This document shows positions 13,310-24,758 of a stretch of 64,000 nucleotides of DNA, piece after piece. The stretch lies in the NCBI GenBank assembly GCA_028564675.1, contig JAOVVO010000011.1:124001-188000 (forward strand). Reading direction: 5' to 3'. This stretch comes from Onchocerca lupi (taxonomy: Eukaryota > Nematoda > Chromadorea > Rhabditida > Onchocercidae). Both the position numbers and the translations under genes were made by a program. Each line of letters starts with the position of its first letter. Positions within the stretch are counted from its first letter, which is position 1. Under the pieces are notes generated by a model. It was given only the letters and a program-made list of their open reading frames with translations, ran no database searches and was not told where the DNA came from.

Positions 13310-14089
13310 GTGTGTGTTCCCAACTTTCATGTATTAAAGATGAATTAATAAATTTTAAATAATACCAATATTATGCTACTTATCATTTATCAGAAATCAT
13401 GAAAGTACATTAAGAATGAATGATTGTTGGAAATTGTTTAATTTTTATTTTAATTATCTACTGATAGTTTTTAGAAATACCAAATACAATGATATAAAAT
13501 GATAGAACGGCTAAAATTGTGGATTTCTTTAATGGGCTGAATAAGATTCGATCATTCTTGAAATGCAACAGAGTTTTTATCAATGATTCAACATTTTACA
13601 ATTATCCAAAGATGAAGTTTTTAGTTTTATTTTAATTTTACGAGTCTTTTTTTGCACGAAATTTATGAATATTAGGAGTTTTTCGAAATCAATTTTGTTG
13701 AAATTTTTAAGTTTTAGATGAAACTTTTGTCAATCATCATAATATTCTTAGCAATAACTGGACCATTTTAAGGATTAAGAACTAAGTTAAAATAAAAATT
13801 TTAACTTCAAAAAGTTTGATTCATTGAAAGTCCGACTTTTTGATTGAACAATTTTTTGCTTGACCTTTGATGTTAATATGTTATAAAACTTCAATAGTAA
13901 GAGCTCTTTGCAATATCTCAACCTGTTTTTCAAGTGAATGTCCAAATGAAAGATTTCACCAAATATAACTGAGTTTTTTTTTATACTGAAACATTTCCTA
14001 AATACAACTAACATCAAATGAATCACGGATATTTGTTATTTTTTTGATTTCAAAAAAAAAAAAAAAAGAAAATTAACTTTTCCAGCAAT
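9498..14089. other. Gene-poor AT-rich interval with a foldback element and homopolymer tracts
   Basis: No convincing exon on either strand. Open frames near 12.2-13.3 kb translate poly-A, poly-T and A/T-rich sequence and have no coding character. The notable structure is the inverted repeat at 10446-11033. Long A or T runs occur at about 9653-9670, 11278-11295, 11440-11460, 12304-12331 and 13267-13306. Confidence 0.5.
10446..11033. mobile_element. Foldback (inverted-repeat) element, about 590 bp
   Basis: The left arm (about 10446-10570) and right arm (about 10908-11033) are inverted copies of each other with few mismatches. For example TTATCACAAAATAAAA at 10448 pairs with TTTTATTTTGTGATAA at 11011. 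CTAAAATTATCTGGTACCAA pairs with TTGGTACTAGATAATTTTAG. The spacer of about 340 bp has no open frame. This architecture fits a non-autonomous foldback or MITE-like element. No transposase and no clear target-site duplication were found. Confidence 0.6.
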
Positions 14090-14738
14090 ATGGAAATTTG
14101 TCTATTTGCTTGCATTGCGATATTGTCATTTGTGCAAAGTTCGGGTTCATTATTGGTGCAGAAAGGAAAACTTGGTGATACCGTAAAATTAGCACTTGGT
14201 GCTGGAGTATTAGATGTTCAAGCGTCATTTCCGCAAAATGATAATAACCCTGATTCTGAAGTTAATTCTAATCATTCTGAAGTTGTGAATTTTCAAACCG
14301 CAACTTTGAAATCTGGTGATGATCGTCAACTCATTCTCAAGGATGGAAAGATTACTGATTATGGAGTAAATTTTGAAATGCAAATTCGTAATGCATTATT
14401 TCAAAGATAATAACTAAAATGAAAGATAAATATAAATCATGTTCGATTTATCAACCGCTACATTTATTTTCTCTTCCTAAGTATTTTTAAAATTTGAAAC
14501 CCAATTTATTCCACTCATCTATCTTGAATCAAAATAGAAGGCCATAGATGATAATTGCTTCCGAAACGATTTGTAATAAAAAAAACTATTTCAGCGTAAA
14601 AGATATGGTAATCGATTATCATTCAGAAATGGTACATTAATAATTAAGGATTTAATGGCAAGTGACGCGGTCACATATTTCTATTCTGTGCACGGTGATA
14701 AGAAGAAACCAGCAGCAATTGATATTGTGATAGAATAA
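14090..14738 (+). CDS. Small secreted protein with an Ig-like fold, 139 aa
   Basis: Exon 1 is 14090-14365 and exon 2 is 14595-14738 (TAA), joined in phase 0 through a GTAAAT donor and a TTTCAG acceptor. Without splicing, the frame in exon 1 would stop at 14410 after 106 aa. Residues 1-20 form a signal peptide (MEICLFACIAILSFVQSSGS). The mature part has KLGDTVKLALG near its start and NGTLIIKDLMASDAVTYFYS near its end. This matches the B-strand and the L-x-I-x-D-x3-S-D-x3-Y motif of V-set immunoglobulin domains, but without the usual disulphide cysteines. TTTTCCAG sits 4 nt before the ATG, consistent with trans-splicing. The Ig assignment rests on these motifs only. Confidence 0.62.
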
Positions 14739-14935
14739 TCAGATCAGTATATTTTGATATCACTTTGTCGATATTTTATTCTTGAAAAATGAAAAAAATA
14801 AACCTGAAGTAACTTAAAGAGTTTTCTAGCATTGACACGCAATAGCATAAATTACAATTTGTCGTATACAGTATATAAGCAGGTGATGAATTTATGGTAG
14901 AAATGTAGTGAAAAAAAATCAAATTATCTCTGCTT

Positions 14936-15975
14936 CTGGAATATCGAGCATACTTTATTGATTGTCCTTGTAATCGATCAATACATTAACCAGCAATCGT
15001 TTGAAGAAAAATCGTTGTAGTTTGAAGAAAAATTTGGTGGAAGTAAAATTAATGATGAAGTATAGTTTTCTTTTTTTTATTTTTTTCCAAAAAAAACCGC
15101 TGTAAAAATAATAATCAGCAGAAGTATATTGATTTTTTCTTTTTTTTTTTTACAACCGCATGATATGAATAATAATTTACAAGTGAAGAGAAGGTGATCA
15201 TAATTCCATGAATATCATTTGAATTTCAAAATATATTTTCATTTTCATTTCTATCTCATTTTTTTTTTATTGTAATCAAATTACTAATTAATGTTTCTCA
15301 TGCGTATCCATAAATTAAATGAATCAATTATTTGATTCATTTGTTATTGATTTTTAGAATTATTTAAAAATCTACTAAATACTTGGCACAAGGACATTTC
15401 TCAGGAGGAAGATGATGACTATGAACAAATGGATATTTTGCAAAATTTTGCCAGAATTGGTCACGTAAAAGTTTCAAATAGTGTCCTGTTTGCCTTAACT
15501 ATTATTGCTAGGCATAGCTTTGTCATCTTTTGTTACCAATGAGTTGCATAAAAATTGAATTCATTATCACATCCATTGTTTCAATATTTGATGAAATATT
15601 CTTCTGAATGCTCTATTATGATGTTAGAATGAATCAATTTTTATGGATAAATCATTGTTCAGAATCCGTCATTTGCAATATATCGTGTAGATTTCAGATA
15701 TTTATTAAAATATTATAATAGTACTTATCTCTTCGCTTTTTGTAGTGTCTCTTTTGTAATGTCTCTTTGTTGGTTTAAAAAGAATCCAACTTTTTTAGTG
15801 ATTGCATCAAATAAATAAAAAATGGTGAAGCTTCGACCTTTGACTCAACAAATCTCGGTAATTATAACTCTCAATAAAATGGAAAGTTCAAGATGAGAGA
15901 TAGTAAATGGGAAAGAAAGCAATCATGAATTGTTTGTATTCGTTATTGTTGCTATTTAATATGCTATATTTATTC
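14936..15975 (+). pseudogene. Decayed duplicate of the last three exons of the kringle membrane protein gene
   Basis: This stretch aligns, introns included, with 21192 to about 22320. The exon-10 copy reads EYRAYFIDCPCNRSIH and then hits TAA (the functional copy has EYQACFTDCPCNRSVH). A TGA and a shift follow, and one conserved Cys is Tyr. The exon-11 copy at about 15401-15540 keeps EQMDILQN but loses the membrane segment to a frameshift. The exon-12 copy at about 15790-15915 is also broken. Intron 10, with its long T tract, is recognisable throughout. The acceptor in front of exon 10 is gone and homology stops there, so only the 3' end was copied. It lies about 2.4 kb upstream of the intact gene, in the same orientation. 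Confidence 0.85.
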
Positions 15976-17300
15976 CTATTTAATACTAACATTTTTATTT
16001 ATATAGATATTAATTGAATCTGACCATACATTACCGTAAATCTCCGAAATTCCTAATCAATTACTTTGAAATTTTGCTACAACGTTGCATTCGAATACGC
16101 GCTTTTCTTCTTTTTCAAATAAAATACACGCGTTGCTGTGGCTCAGTCTGATTATGTGGAAAAGGAGAAATGAGAAAGTGCACGTTTTATGCTATTTAAT
16201 TTCATCATGTTTGTCAATATGTTATATTTTTTGTTGTTCCATTATCTGTGTAGCTATTATTGGAAAAATGCGAAAGATATAATTATTGCAAATAAGAGTG
16301 TTAAAGGATGTTAATAAGCTCGAAAAAAAAAAGAAAAAGATCGTTAATTAATTGGATCACTGAAAATGAGGCATAGTTTACTATGAATTTGATATGTTTG
16401 AATAATCGAAATATTTTTGTGATATAAATATGTCAAAATAATAAAGTATTTTTCGAGAAATATCATCTTGGAATAATCAAGCTTATTTGCATTATTTATT
16501 GATTTATGATTACCATATTGTAAATAAATTCTTACGATATATAGAATTAGAATTATCTGTTTGGATGAAAAGATTCTCATCGAAGATTCGAAAAGCAGTA
16601 TGTTTCGATTCGGTTCAACTCAGTACTATCATCCATATTTCAAATTTTTTCTATGATCAATAACAAAGAATAATCTACCAATCGATTCTATTTGTGATAT
16701 TCCCTGATAATTGTCTTATAAACGTAAGCGAAGAATAAATCCTCCGTCAATCAATGAAATTCTTATCACAACTATTTGTGTGTGCTAATCGAAAAAAAAA
16801 AAATAATACTGTGACAATCGATCTTTTTTAGTAAAAAATGATTATAAGAAATCTTCTTTATATGAAAATATTAAATTACTGAAAAGCAATATCTTCTGAT
16901 AGTGCATTTCTTATTTTAATGTGAAAAATTTGGGTAAAATGTGATATAAAATGCTTGAACTAAAATGGATGCAATTCAGTACCGTGATCTTGCAATTTTT
17001 TAATGTAACTAAAAATAACATGCTTACGTTTTAAAAATTTTAAATAATGAAATGAAATCAACATTTATCATCGATATTAACAAACATATAACATTTAAGA
17101 CATGTCTACTGTGATAATTACAAGTTTGTGAAAGTATTTACTTGTTCTTACTCTGACGTAGTTTTAAAAAATTTGATAGCTAGTGTATCATTATTATCAT
17201 TTAGTGATCGAATGAATTCTAAACCAATGGCCGAGAAATTTTACATTTTTTTTTTTTTCTTTTGCATTAAATTCATTTACTTCATCTTGAACGGTCTATA
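15976..17300. other. Intergenic, no gene seen
   Basis: AT-rich sequence without exon-like segments. It includes the upstream region of the kringle gene. No core promoter motif could be assigned with confidence. Confidence 0.5.
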
Positions 17301-20300
17301 ATGGTATTAATTTTAATTTCTTTGCTCCTATGGCTTTCACATTTGGATATCTCGATAGCTGTATGGAATCTTTCGGCTATGCCGTGGTATTGTGATCAAG
17401 ATTGCTACAATAAGATAAGTAAGATGGAGATAAGCAATGACGGATGTTTGGAACGGTTGGTAATAAAAGCACATGTTTTATAAAAAAAAAATCATTTTTT
17501 CCATTGGCTTGCTTTAGGGATATATCCAGAAAACTTTCTATCTTGTATATTATCATATGTTGATTCGCTTTAATTTGACATATTTCGAAAATAGATGTAA
17601 GATCAAAGAATGAAATGAATTTAACTTTCTTCTTTTCGTCCTAAGAGTAATAATTTACCAGATTCAAAGGTTGTATATGCTTCAGAAAACTGATGATATA
17701 ATGATATTTGCTTATTATGTATTCTTCAATTACTCCAATTGAATAGTAACAGCACGTAAGGTCACTTATCTCACACAGATGACGTAGTGTCACGTTAAAG
17801 CCGCAAGAAAATCTGCTATTTTGAATGGATTAAATAATTCAATTAAAATGAACTGTGTAATTTTCAATTTTTAAATAAACTGATTTTTGTAAGACGTTTC
17901 CTCTTGCAGAAATTCCACCACCAAACATATTTTCGAAATGTTTGACATTAATATTACTACACCAATTTGTCACAAACGTCCGAAATTTCGACAACATATT
18001 TGCTTGAAATTAGTCAAAGGAAAATATTTCATTGGTACCTGTAATGTGAATTTCATCGATTATAGGATAAGCTGTAGAAAATCAAGTGATAGTATGTCAT
18101 GGTACCGAGGATTTCAATCTGTTTCATTCTCGTCAGTATCAGTTTTTTTTTTTATTTTTTTTCAAATATTTTAGTTTTAAATATTAAAAAAAAAAAAAGA
18201 TTAAAGCAATCTTTTTTTATTGCTATTTTTAATCAACTAACACATAATGGCAACCATGTTTCTTGAATGACAAACTTGAAGAATTGAAAGCTTTAACTGA
18301 TAATTAAGGCATATATTATCATCCAAAATTTTCATTTTTGCTTTTTCAGTGGAAAAAGTTGTTTACGCTGGGATGAAGTAGATTCAACTTTTCAACCGAC
18401 CGATTTCAGTAATCATTTTGCTCCATCCATAAAATATGCTTCAACTAAATTATCATATGGAATGCATTCCTCGGAAAATTATTGTCGTAATCCGGATGAT
18501 TGGTTTATGGGACCATGGTGCTATGTAATGGTTGGCATTTAAAAAAAGCTTATTAAAAATTCAGAAATTAATATTCTCAAAATGCAATTCAGTTCACAAC
18601 AAATTGAAATATTTATAATTTCCAATATTAAAAAAATAAATCAATCATTTTGAAGCTTGTAAATACTGTGATGAATTTGTACCATTTGAAACAAAGAAAT
18701 CGATTTATTGATTTTATTCTTCTTTTTTTTTTTTTTTTTTCAAATTTTTCATAAATTATATGAAGTTTGACAATTTTTTTTAGAGTGAAAATCGAATTCG
18801 ACGAGAAGCATGTTTCAAGCAATGTGAAGCATACAATCATCAAGAATTTTGTCTTGCAAAAATGCTTTTTCCATATATGTTGCCATCATCATCATCATTA
18901 TTCGATGGTGCACCAAGTGTTGAAACAAATCATGAATCTATTAAAGGTTACGCTCTGAATCATCACGTTTTTCACGTCAGTAAATAAGGTTCTGTTATCG
19001 CTTCATTAATTACGCTACTTATCAAGAAGCAAAATTTGTTAAAAATTATGCCATATTGCTTAAATTGTCTTCTATCATCTTGATTAATTTTGGCACCATT
19101 ATAGATTTCAAATTTATTTCGGTTTGAAATTCGAATTCACTATTTTGATTTCTTCATTCATTAAATAACAAATAATACTTAAATAAGCAGCGTATGTATT
19201 AAATTGAAATTGAAATTATATAATTTCGACTTATCTTTTTATATTCTATCATTTATTGATTAAATTCTGATAATTTAGACTTGAGTGATATCATCGACGT
19301 GTTAAGTGTTGTACGTATCGATCCTAAAGTTAGGCCAATGTTCATTCCAACATATTTCAACGATTACATTCGAAATTATCCTGGTGATATTTCCACACGT
19401 CTACGTTGTTATCAGACAGGATCACAGACACGAATCGCTGGTCCGTGGATTTATTCAGATGCAGATGAACCATTCCCGAAACAACGATACTGGTAAGTAT
19501 GAAATTTTAGAAATTCAATTTGCATTATCAGTATAAATGTGGCGAAATTTCATTAATCAATTTTAATTTATAAAGTTTAGAAGTAAAAATCTTAATTAAT
19601 TTTGAAAGTCATTGAATAATTATAATTTGTAATCCAAAGTATCAATCACATGAAATTGTCTACTTTCTACTTTTAACTTATCTGAGTTAATCAGAAATGT
19701 TATATCAAAATTACTAATTAACACTTTTAGTAAATGGAAAATGTAATTTTCAATTTCAATGATAAGTTTAAATACGGAAGAATTTCAAAAAAAAAAAAAA
19801 AAAAATGAGCAAAATTAAAGATGAAAATTCTCAATGCAGGCTATTTGATTTGTTCAAAGATGTTGGTGCCGATCGCATGGATCGTGAGCGTGTATTCCGA
19901 GGTGATGGTGGACCACGTTTTACACGTTGGAGGCCTTGTTTTTTGGCATGCGAAGATAACAATGTTAGTTACGTACGTGAAAAAGTTAAGATGTACACGT
20001 TGAAAGTATACTAAGCGTGCATTCTGCATGTATCATAAGATTTGATCGTTTTTTTTTTTCTTTTTTAGATACCTTGTTGGCCACTTTCGCAATCAGGCCC
20101 CACTCGTCGACGTTTTCCATATTATGGACCACGAAATTATAATTTTCGTGGCGAAAGTTGCATATCACCTTTTTTCGCTTACGAAATTCTACTGCATCAA
20201 GAAAATAGAGAAGATTTGAAAAAAGTTTGGTTTTAAAATTGATAATTTATAGAATTTTACAATTCTCCAAATTTGCTTCCATCAAAAAATATCACTGATA

Positions 20301-22224
20301 ATCTTCAAATAATCATTGATAACTTCATTTCTTCATTTCTAATATCACTGATAATCTTCAAATAATCACTGATAACTTCATTTCTAAAAAAAAAAAAAAA
20401 AAAAAAGAAAAAGAAAGTGAAATATGATTTTTAAAAAATTAGTTTTCATCTGGAAATCAAATCAATTCAACTATTTTTCAGAATGATACAATTTATTTGA
20501 AAATATTTCGTGATGAAATATTATATGACAAAAATGAAAAGCCAAGGATACAAAATGTTTTTGCTCATTCAAAAGGTCGTTTGATGGTTAGGTTAATAAT
20601 TCAATCAATCATTTAAAAACCTATATTAACTATTATTGTAATATCATCTTATAATTTTACAAAGGTTACGCAAAATTCTATTGTAACATTAGATTATTCA
20701 ATACTTACTTTGTTAAACTTGATTAATTAAGTGTTGAATTATTTAAGCGCTTAAGTGATAATCACTAAATTATATTTCTAATTTAGTAAAAAAAAAAAAA
20801 AAATCAATAATTTAATTTAGCAATCGTTGCTTTACTCTTGGAGATTTTCTACGTGGTATTGATAAAACAGCTCGTATCGATATGGCAAAACAATATCCAC
20901 TGTATTATCATATATTTACAATTGGTGCTGGTTGTTTTATTGAGATCGAATATCGAAAAAAGGTTATATTAGATAGAATGAAATTTATATGTAAACTAAA
21001 ATGTTAAAATAATTTCTATATAATTTTTGTGATTATCACTTGATTATCACTGATTATCACTGTGATTATCACTTTAAAATATTAAATATTTTTAAAATGA
21101 TTTGATCTATATTTTTGAATATTAAATTAACATTTTAAAATTACCAAATGAATTATATACTTTTTTTTTTTAATGTTTAAAATTTAATAAGGTGGAATAT
21201 CAAGCATGCTTTACTGATTGTCCATGTAATCGATCGGTACATGAACCGGTGATCGTTGAAGAAAATCGTTGTGGTATGGAAGGAAAATGTGGCGGAAGTA
21301 AAATTACTGATGAGGTATACGGTTTTTTTTTCTACTACTCAGAGAGAAATGATAATTAGCAGAAGTTTATTGATTTTTTTTTTTTTTTTTTGCAATCACG
21401 GCATATGAATAATATTTAAAAAGTGAAGAGAAGATGGCCAATTATTTGATGAATGTCATTTGAATTTCAAAATATATTTTTGATTTTCACTTTCATTTCT
21501 ATTTTTAACTAAATTCTATTTCGTTTCTTATTTCTTTTATTATAATCAAATTACTAACTGATGTTTCTCATGTAAATCATACATCAAATGAATCAATTAT
21601 TTGATTCATTTATTGTTGATTTTTTTTTTCTTTTTGAATTATTAAAAAAAATACTAAAATTACTTAGCACGAGGATAGTTTAGGAAGATGAAGAACAAAT
21701 GGATGTATTACAAAATATCACCAAAATCGATCATGTAAAAATTTCAAGTAGTATCATGTTTGTTTCTGTCCTATTGCTAGTCATTGCTTTCTTATCATTT
21801 ATTATCGGTAAGTTGCATAAAAATTGAATTCAATTACATCCGTTGTTTTACTATTTCATAAAATATTCATCCCTCTGAATGCTTCATTATGATGTTAGAA
21901 TGATAATTTTTATCAAAAAATTATTTGTTCAAAATTTTTTATCAGCAATATATCGTGCAGATTTCAGATTTATAAAATCATGCAAACTTTTATTTTTGTT
22001 TTCTTACTGAATATCATGTAATTATTATAGTAGCCATTTATCTCTTCTCTTTTACTAGTATCATTTTGTATTTTGAAAAATAATCTAACTTTTTTTTTTT
22101 TTTTTTAGTGATTTTAATGATAATTGCATCAAACAAATATAATGGTGAAGTTTTAACGTTTGACTTAACAAATCACGCCAGAATGATTTTTAGAAGAACG
22201 AAAGTTGAAGATGAAAAACGGTAA
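17301..22224 (+). CDS. Kringle-domain single-pass membrane protein, 607 aa, 12 exons
   Basis: Exons: 17301-17455, 17910-18131, 18350-18524, 18784-18946, 19279-19492, 19840-19963, 20069-20224, 20482-20591, 20821-20962, 21192-21314, 21684-21807 and 22109-22224. They total 1824 nt and all phases agree. There is a signal peptide (about 1-22) with a Cys-rich N-terminus. Residues about 107-198 form a kringle: WYRGFQSVSFSGKSCLRW, then NYCRNPDDWFMGPWCY and a closing C-x3-C. Downstream come a RCYQTGSQTRIAGPW segment that only partly echoes a kringle, then several Cys pairs and N-glycosylation sites. Residues about 548-576 are a hydrophobic membrane span, followed by a basic tail of about 31 residues. 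Exons 2 and 3 meet inside the kringle through a GTCAGT donor; other donors break the frame. Nematode kringle receptors such as CAM-1 have a different layout, and no orthologue is recognised. The ligand and role are unknown. Confidence 0.85.
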
Positions 22225-22451
22225 ATAAAAAAAAAGAACAAACAACGAATTGTTTGTTTTTCTTGTTGTTACTGTTTCATTCTCTGTATTTATTCATTAT
22301 AATGATAATAAATAATTATTTAGGAAAAAAAAATCTTCTTCTTTTGCAAATATTTATTTATTCAAAAAGAAATTAAATTCATTGCTTATCAAACTAATTT
22401 ATTATCAAAAATAATTCTTGCATAAAAATGAATCACACATCCATAATTGAA

Positions 22452-23041
22452 TCAATCGCTGTAATCGGCCGAATCATATTCATTTTCATCGTTTGAATTT
22501 AAAAGTGAAGCGAATTGATTAGCTAAATTGATCAATGGATGATTCATCGAACGATTTCGCTGACGCAATCCACAACGACAATTTCCCTTATAACGTTCAC
22601 AATTTGATTCCTCATTTTTTAAACAATTCCAATAATTTTCGCATCTCGTTCTGCATAACGCAAAGCTATAAATTTCAAAATAGTTAAAATTAGAAATGAA
22701 AATAACAAAAAAAAAAATAAAAAATAAAAAAAATAAAAAAAAAAAAACAAGCATTTTTAATTCATACATTCAAATGTTAAAATCTGAACTTTAAATTTTA
22801 AAATTTTTTAAAAATACAAAAATCATTTAGCTGTGAGGAAAAAAAAAAAAAAAAGAAGCAATTTATTTTGTACTTTTAAAACAAATTATTTTTAAATTCA
22901 TAAAATATGAAATAACAAAAGATACGGTCTTCGCATCGTTCTTATTCTTCTCATTCCTTTCGCTTCACAAATTGTCTTCTCATTAAACATAAAAATGGTA
23001 ATTATGGCAATTAGCAGAAACAGTTTGGTCATTTTCAACAT
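22452..23041 (-). CDS. Small secreted six-cysteine protein A, 109 aa
   Basis: Exon 1 is 22926-23041 and exon 2 is 22452-22665 (TGA), with a phase-2 join of 330 nt. Residues 1 to about 27 are a signal peptide (MLKMTKLFLLIAIITIFMFN). The core after the intron has six cysteines spaced C-x3-C-x5-C-x7-C-x6-C-x-C (CRTRCENYWNC, then NEESNC, then NCRC). The tail is acidic and ends YDSADYSD. The same spacing and the same intron position occur in the divergent gene at 24298-24758, so the two are paralogues. Six cysteines suggest three disulphides; no named domain is recognised. Its stop is 228 bp from the stop of the convergent kringle gene. Confidence 0.78.
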
Positions 23042-24297
23042 ATCGTTGTTTCAGTTGAATTCAAGAACTTCAGGGGTTGAAATAAAATTTCGAGATGAAT
23101 TGCAATGAAAATTGAACCGACTAATTTGTTGAGCCAAGCAAGCAACCGCAAAACTTTCGTCAACAAACAATAATCGAAGATATTCTGTAAGGCCAGTCTA
23201 TTTTATACTATCTGTCAAATTTGCATTTTATTAAAATCTTATTCAGAATTTATATTTTTTACTCAGAAATTTTATTAAAATGCAAATAAATTTGCATTCC
23301 GTATTAAATTTTACTATTGATTGGTATGTACATTTCCTTTCACTATAATAATGAAGTATAATTGAAGTGAATATTTATGTTAAATTTCTAAACCTATAAA
23401 CAATATGCAAATTTGTTTTTGAAATTAATACTAAAATAGCCTTAGCGATTGGTAAATTATGTAAAAAAATGCATTATAGTTCCTGGAATATTGAAAGAAA
23501 TCTTATCTTGTGAATTCTTTGATCATTTTGCATTTTTCATTTCTGCGACAGAAATGGCAACTTTCTTGGAATCAAACCATCTAGGGATGAAATTTAACTT
23601 GACTTATTTTCAATCGTATTTGATTATTATGGTGAAAGAAAATACCCTCTTCGGCAATTTATAAGTAATGCAAATTATTCGTATTTTAATAAAATTTTTT
23701 AGTAAAATTTAAATTGCAGTAAAATACAAATTTTGATAAAATTTTAATAAAATGTAAATTTGACAGATTGTAAGTTAATATAATTGGCTTTTTAAAATAT
23801 TCACAATCATTGTATCTGGTGAAAACTTCGTTGTTGGTTGCTTGATTCAACAAAGTAATCGAAAGGTTTTTTCAATTTATCTCGAAATTTTATTTCAAAC
23901 TTTAGTCTTTTGAAAAAAACCTTTTTGATTCATCCCTTAAATTTTTGATGGATAAGTTTTATAATCGTAGCAACCTGATTTTTTTTTTTCTTTTTTTTTC
24001 CTTTACTTGCAGTGGATTTATAAATCTGTACCTATTCTAAGCTCACTATTTGTGGAATTAAAAATTTAAAAAATTCTTTCAGTAAAGTAACCATACTGAT
24101 TATAAAATAGTCGTCTTCCTCATCAGAATGAATCTTTGAATCCAAAAAGCTAAATCTTGAAAAAGATTCCACTTTTACCGAGATCTTCTATAAGATTTAG
24201 CTTTTTGGACTTTTTTGCATGCCTTATTTTGCAAATTAATGTGCTGAGCAACAATATACTTCTAAATTTTCTTTTATAGCAATTGTTAGACAGCGAT
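23042..24297. other. Spacer of the inverted duplication between the two six-cysteine genes
   Basis: The upstream flank of gene A (about 23060-23170, read on the minus strand) matches about 23825-23915 on the plus strand upstream of gene B. ATCTCGAAATTTTATTTCAA is shared exactly, and a GCTTG-x2-TCAACAAA motif follows the same order. About 380 bp of unrelated sequence, including the hairpin at 24141-24209, then separates this from the gene B start. An open frame at 23449-23664 has no coding features. Confidence 0.55.
24141..24209. repeat. Perfect 18-bp inverted repeat (hairpin)
   Basis: TCCAAAAAGCTAAATCTT at 24141-24158 and its exact reverse complement AAGATTTAGCTTTTTGGA at 24192-24209 are separated by 33 nt. 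It lies about 90 bp upstream of the start codon of six-cysteine gene B and has no counterpart upstream of gene A. Confidence 0.85.
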
Positions 24298-24758
24298 ATG
24301 TTGAAAATAATGAAATTGTTTGTGCTAATTGCCATATTTATCATCATTATGCCTGATACGATGGAAGGATTGTATGTTTTGTTATTTCTTATTTTATCAA
24401 TTCAAAAATAATTAATTCAAAATAAATAAATAGAATACTTTTTTCTTTCCTTATGGCTAAATGATTTTCATATTTAAAAAAAAAAAAAAAAAAAAAAAAA
24501 CTTTAAAGTTTAAATTTAGATTTTAACTTTTGAATGTATGAATTAAGAATGTTTATTTTTTTTAGATTTCAACTGCTATTTTAATTTCACAGCATTGAAA
24601 ATTGACAATTTGAATTATTGAAATTTTTTAGATCGGATAGATCGGAAGTGTGCAAGAGAAACTGTCGTAAGTTTTGGAAGTGTATGTTAAATGAAGAGTC
24701 AGACTGTGAACCTCTTAGAGGGGAATGTGAATGTAAAGCGGTGCCAGCGAAATTTTAA
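24298..24758 (+). CDS. Small secreted six-cysteine protein B, 66 aa
   Basis: Exon 1 is 24298-24371 (donor GTATGT) and exon 2 is 24632-24758 (TAA), with a phase-2 join of 201 nt. The signal peptide starts MLKIMKLFVLIAIF, nearly the same as in gene A. The cysteine pattern C-x3-C-x5-C-x7-C-x6-C-x-C is identical to gene A (CKRNCRKFWKC, NEESDC, ECEC). It lacks the long acidic tail of A and ends 8 residues after the last cysteine. A CTTTTATAG acceptor 18 nt upstream of the ATG fits trans-splicing. This is an inverted paralogue of A; the function is unknown. Confidence 0.78.

Noticed and set aside
12990..13337. 115-codon open frame
   Set aside because: Largely translation of poly-A and poly-T tracts (Lys and Phe runs).
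19281..22224. First impression that the 17-22 kb exons form a DEG/ENaC or other ion channel
   Set aside because: Only one membrane span exists, the N-terminus is a signal peptide and a kringle is clear once exons 2-4 are joined.
23449..23664. 71-codon frame between the two six-cysteine genes
   Set aside because: No signal peptide, no conserved cysteines and no splice sites in phase.
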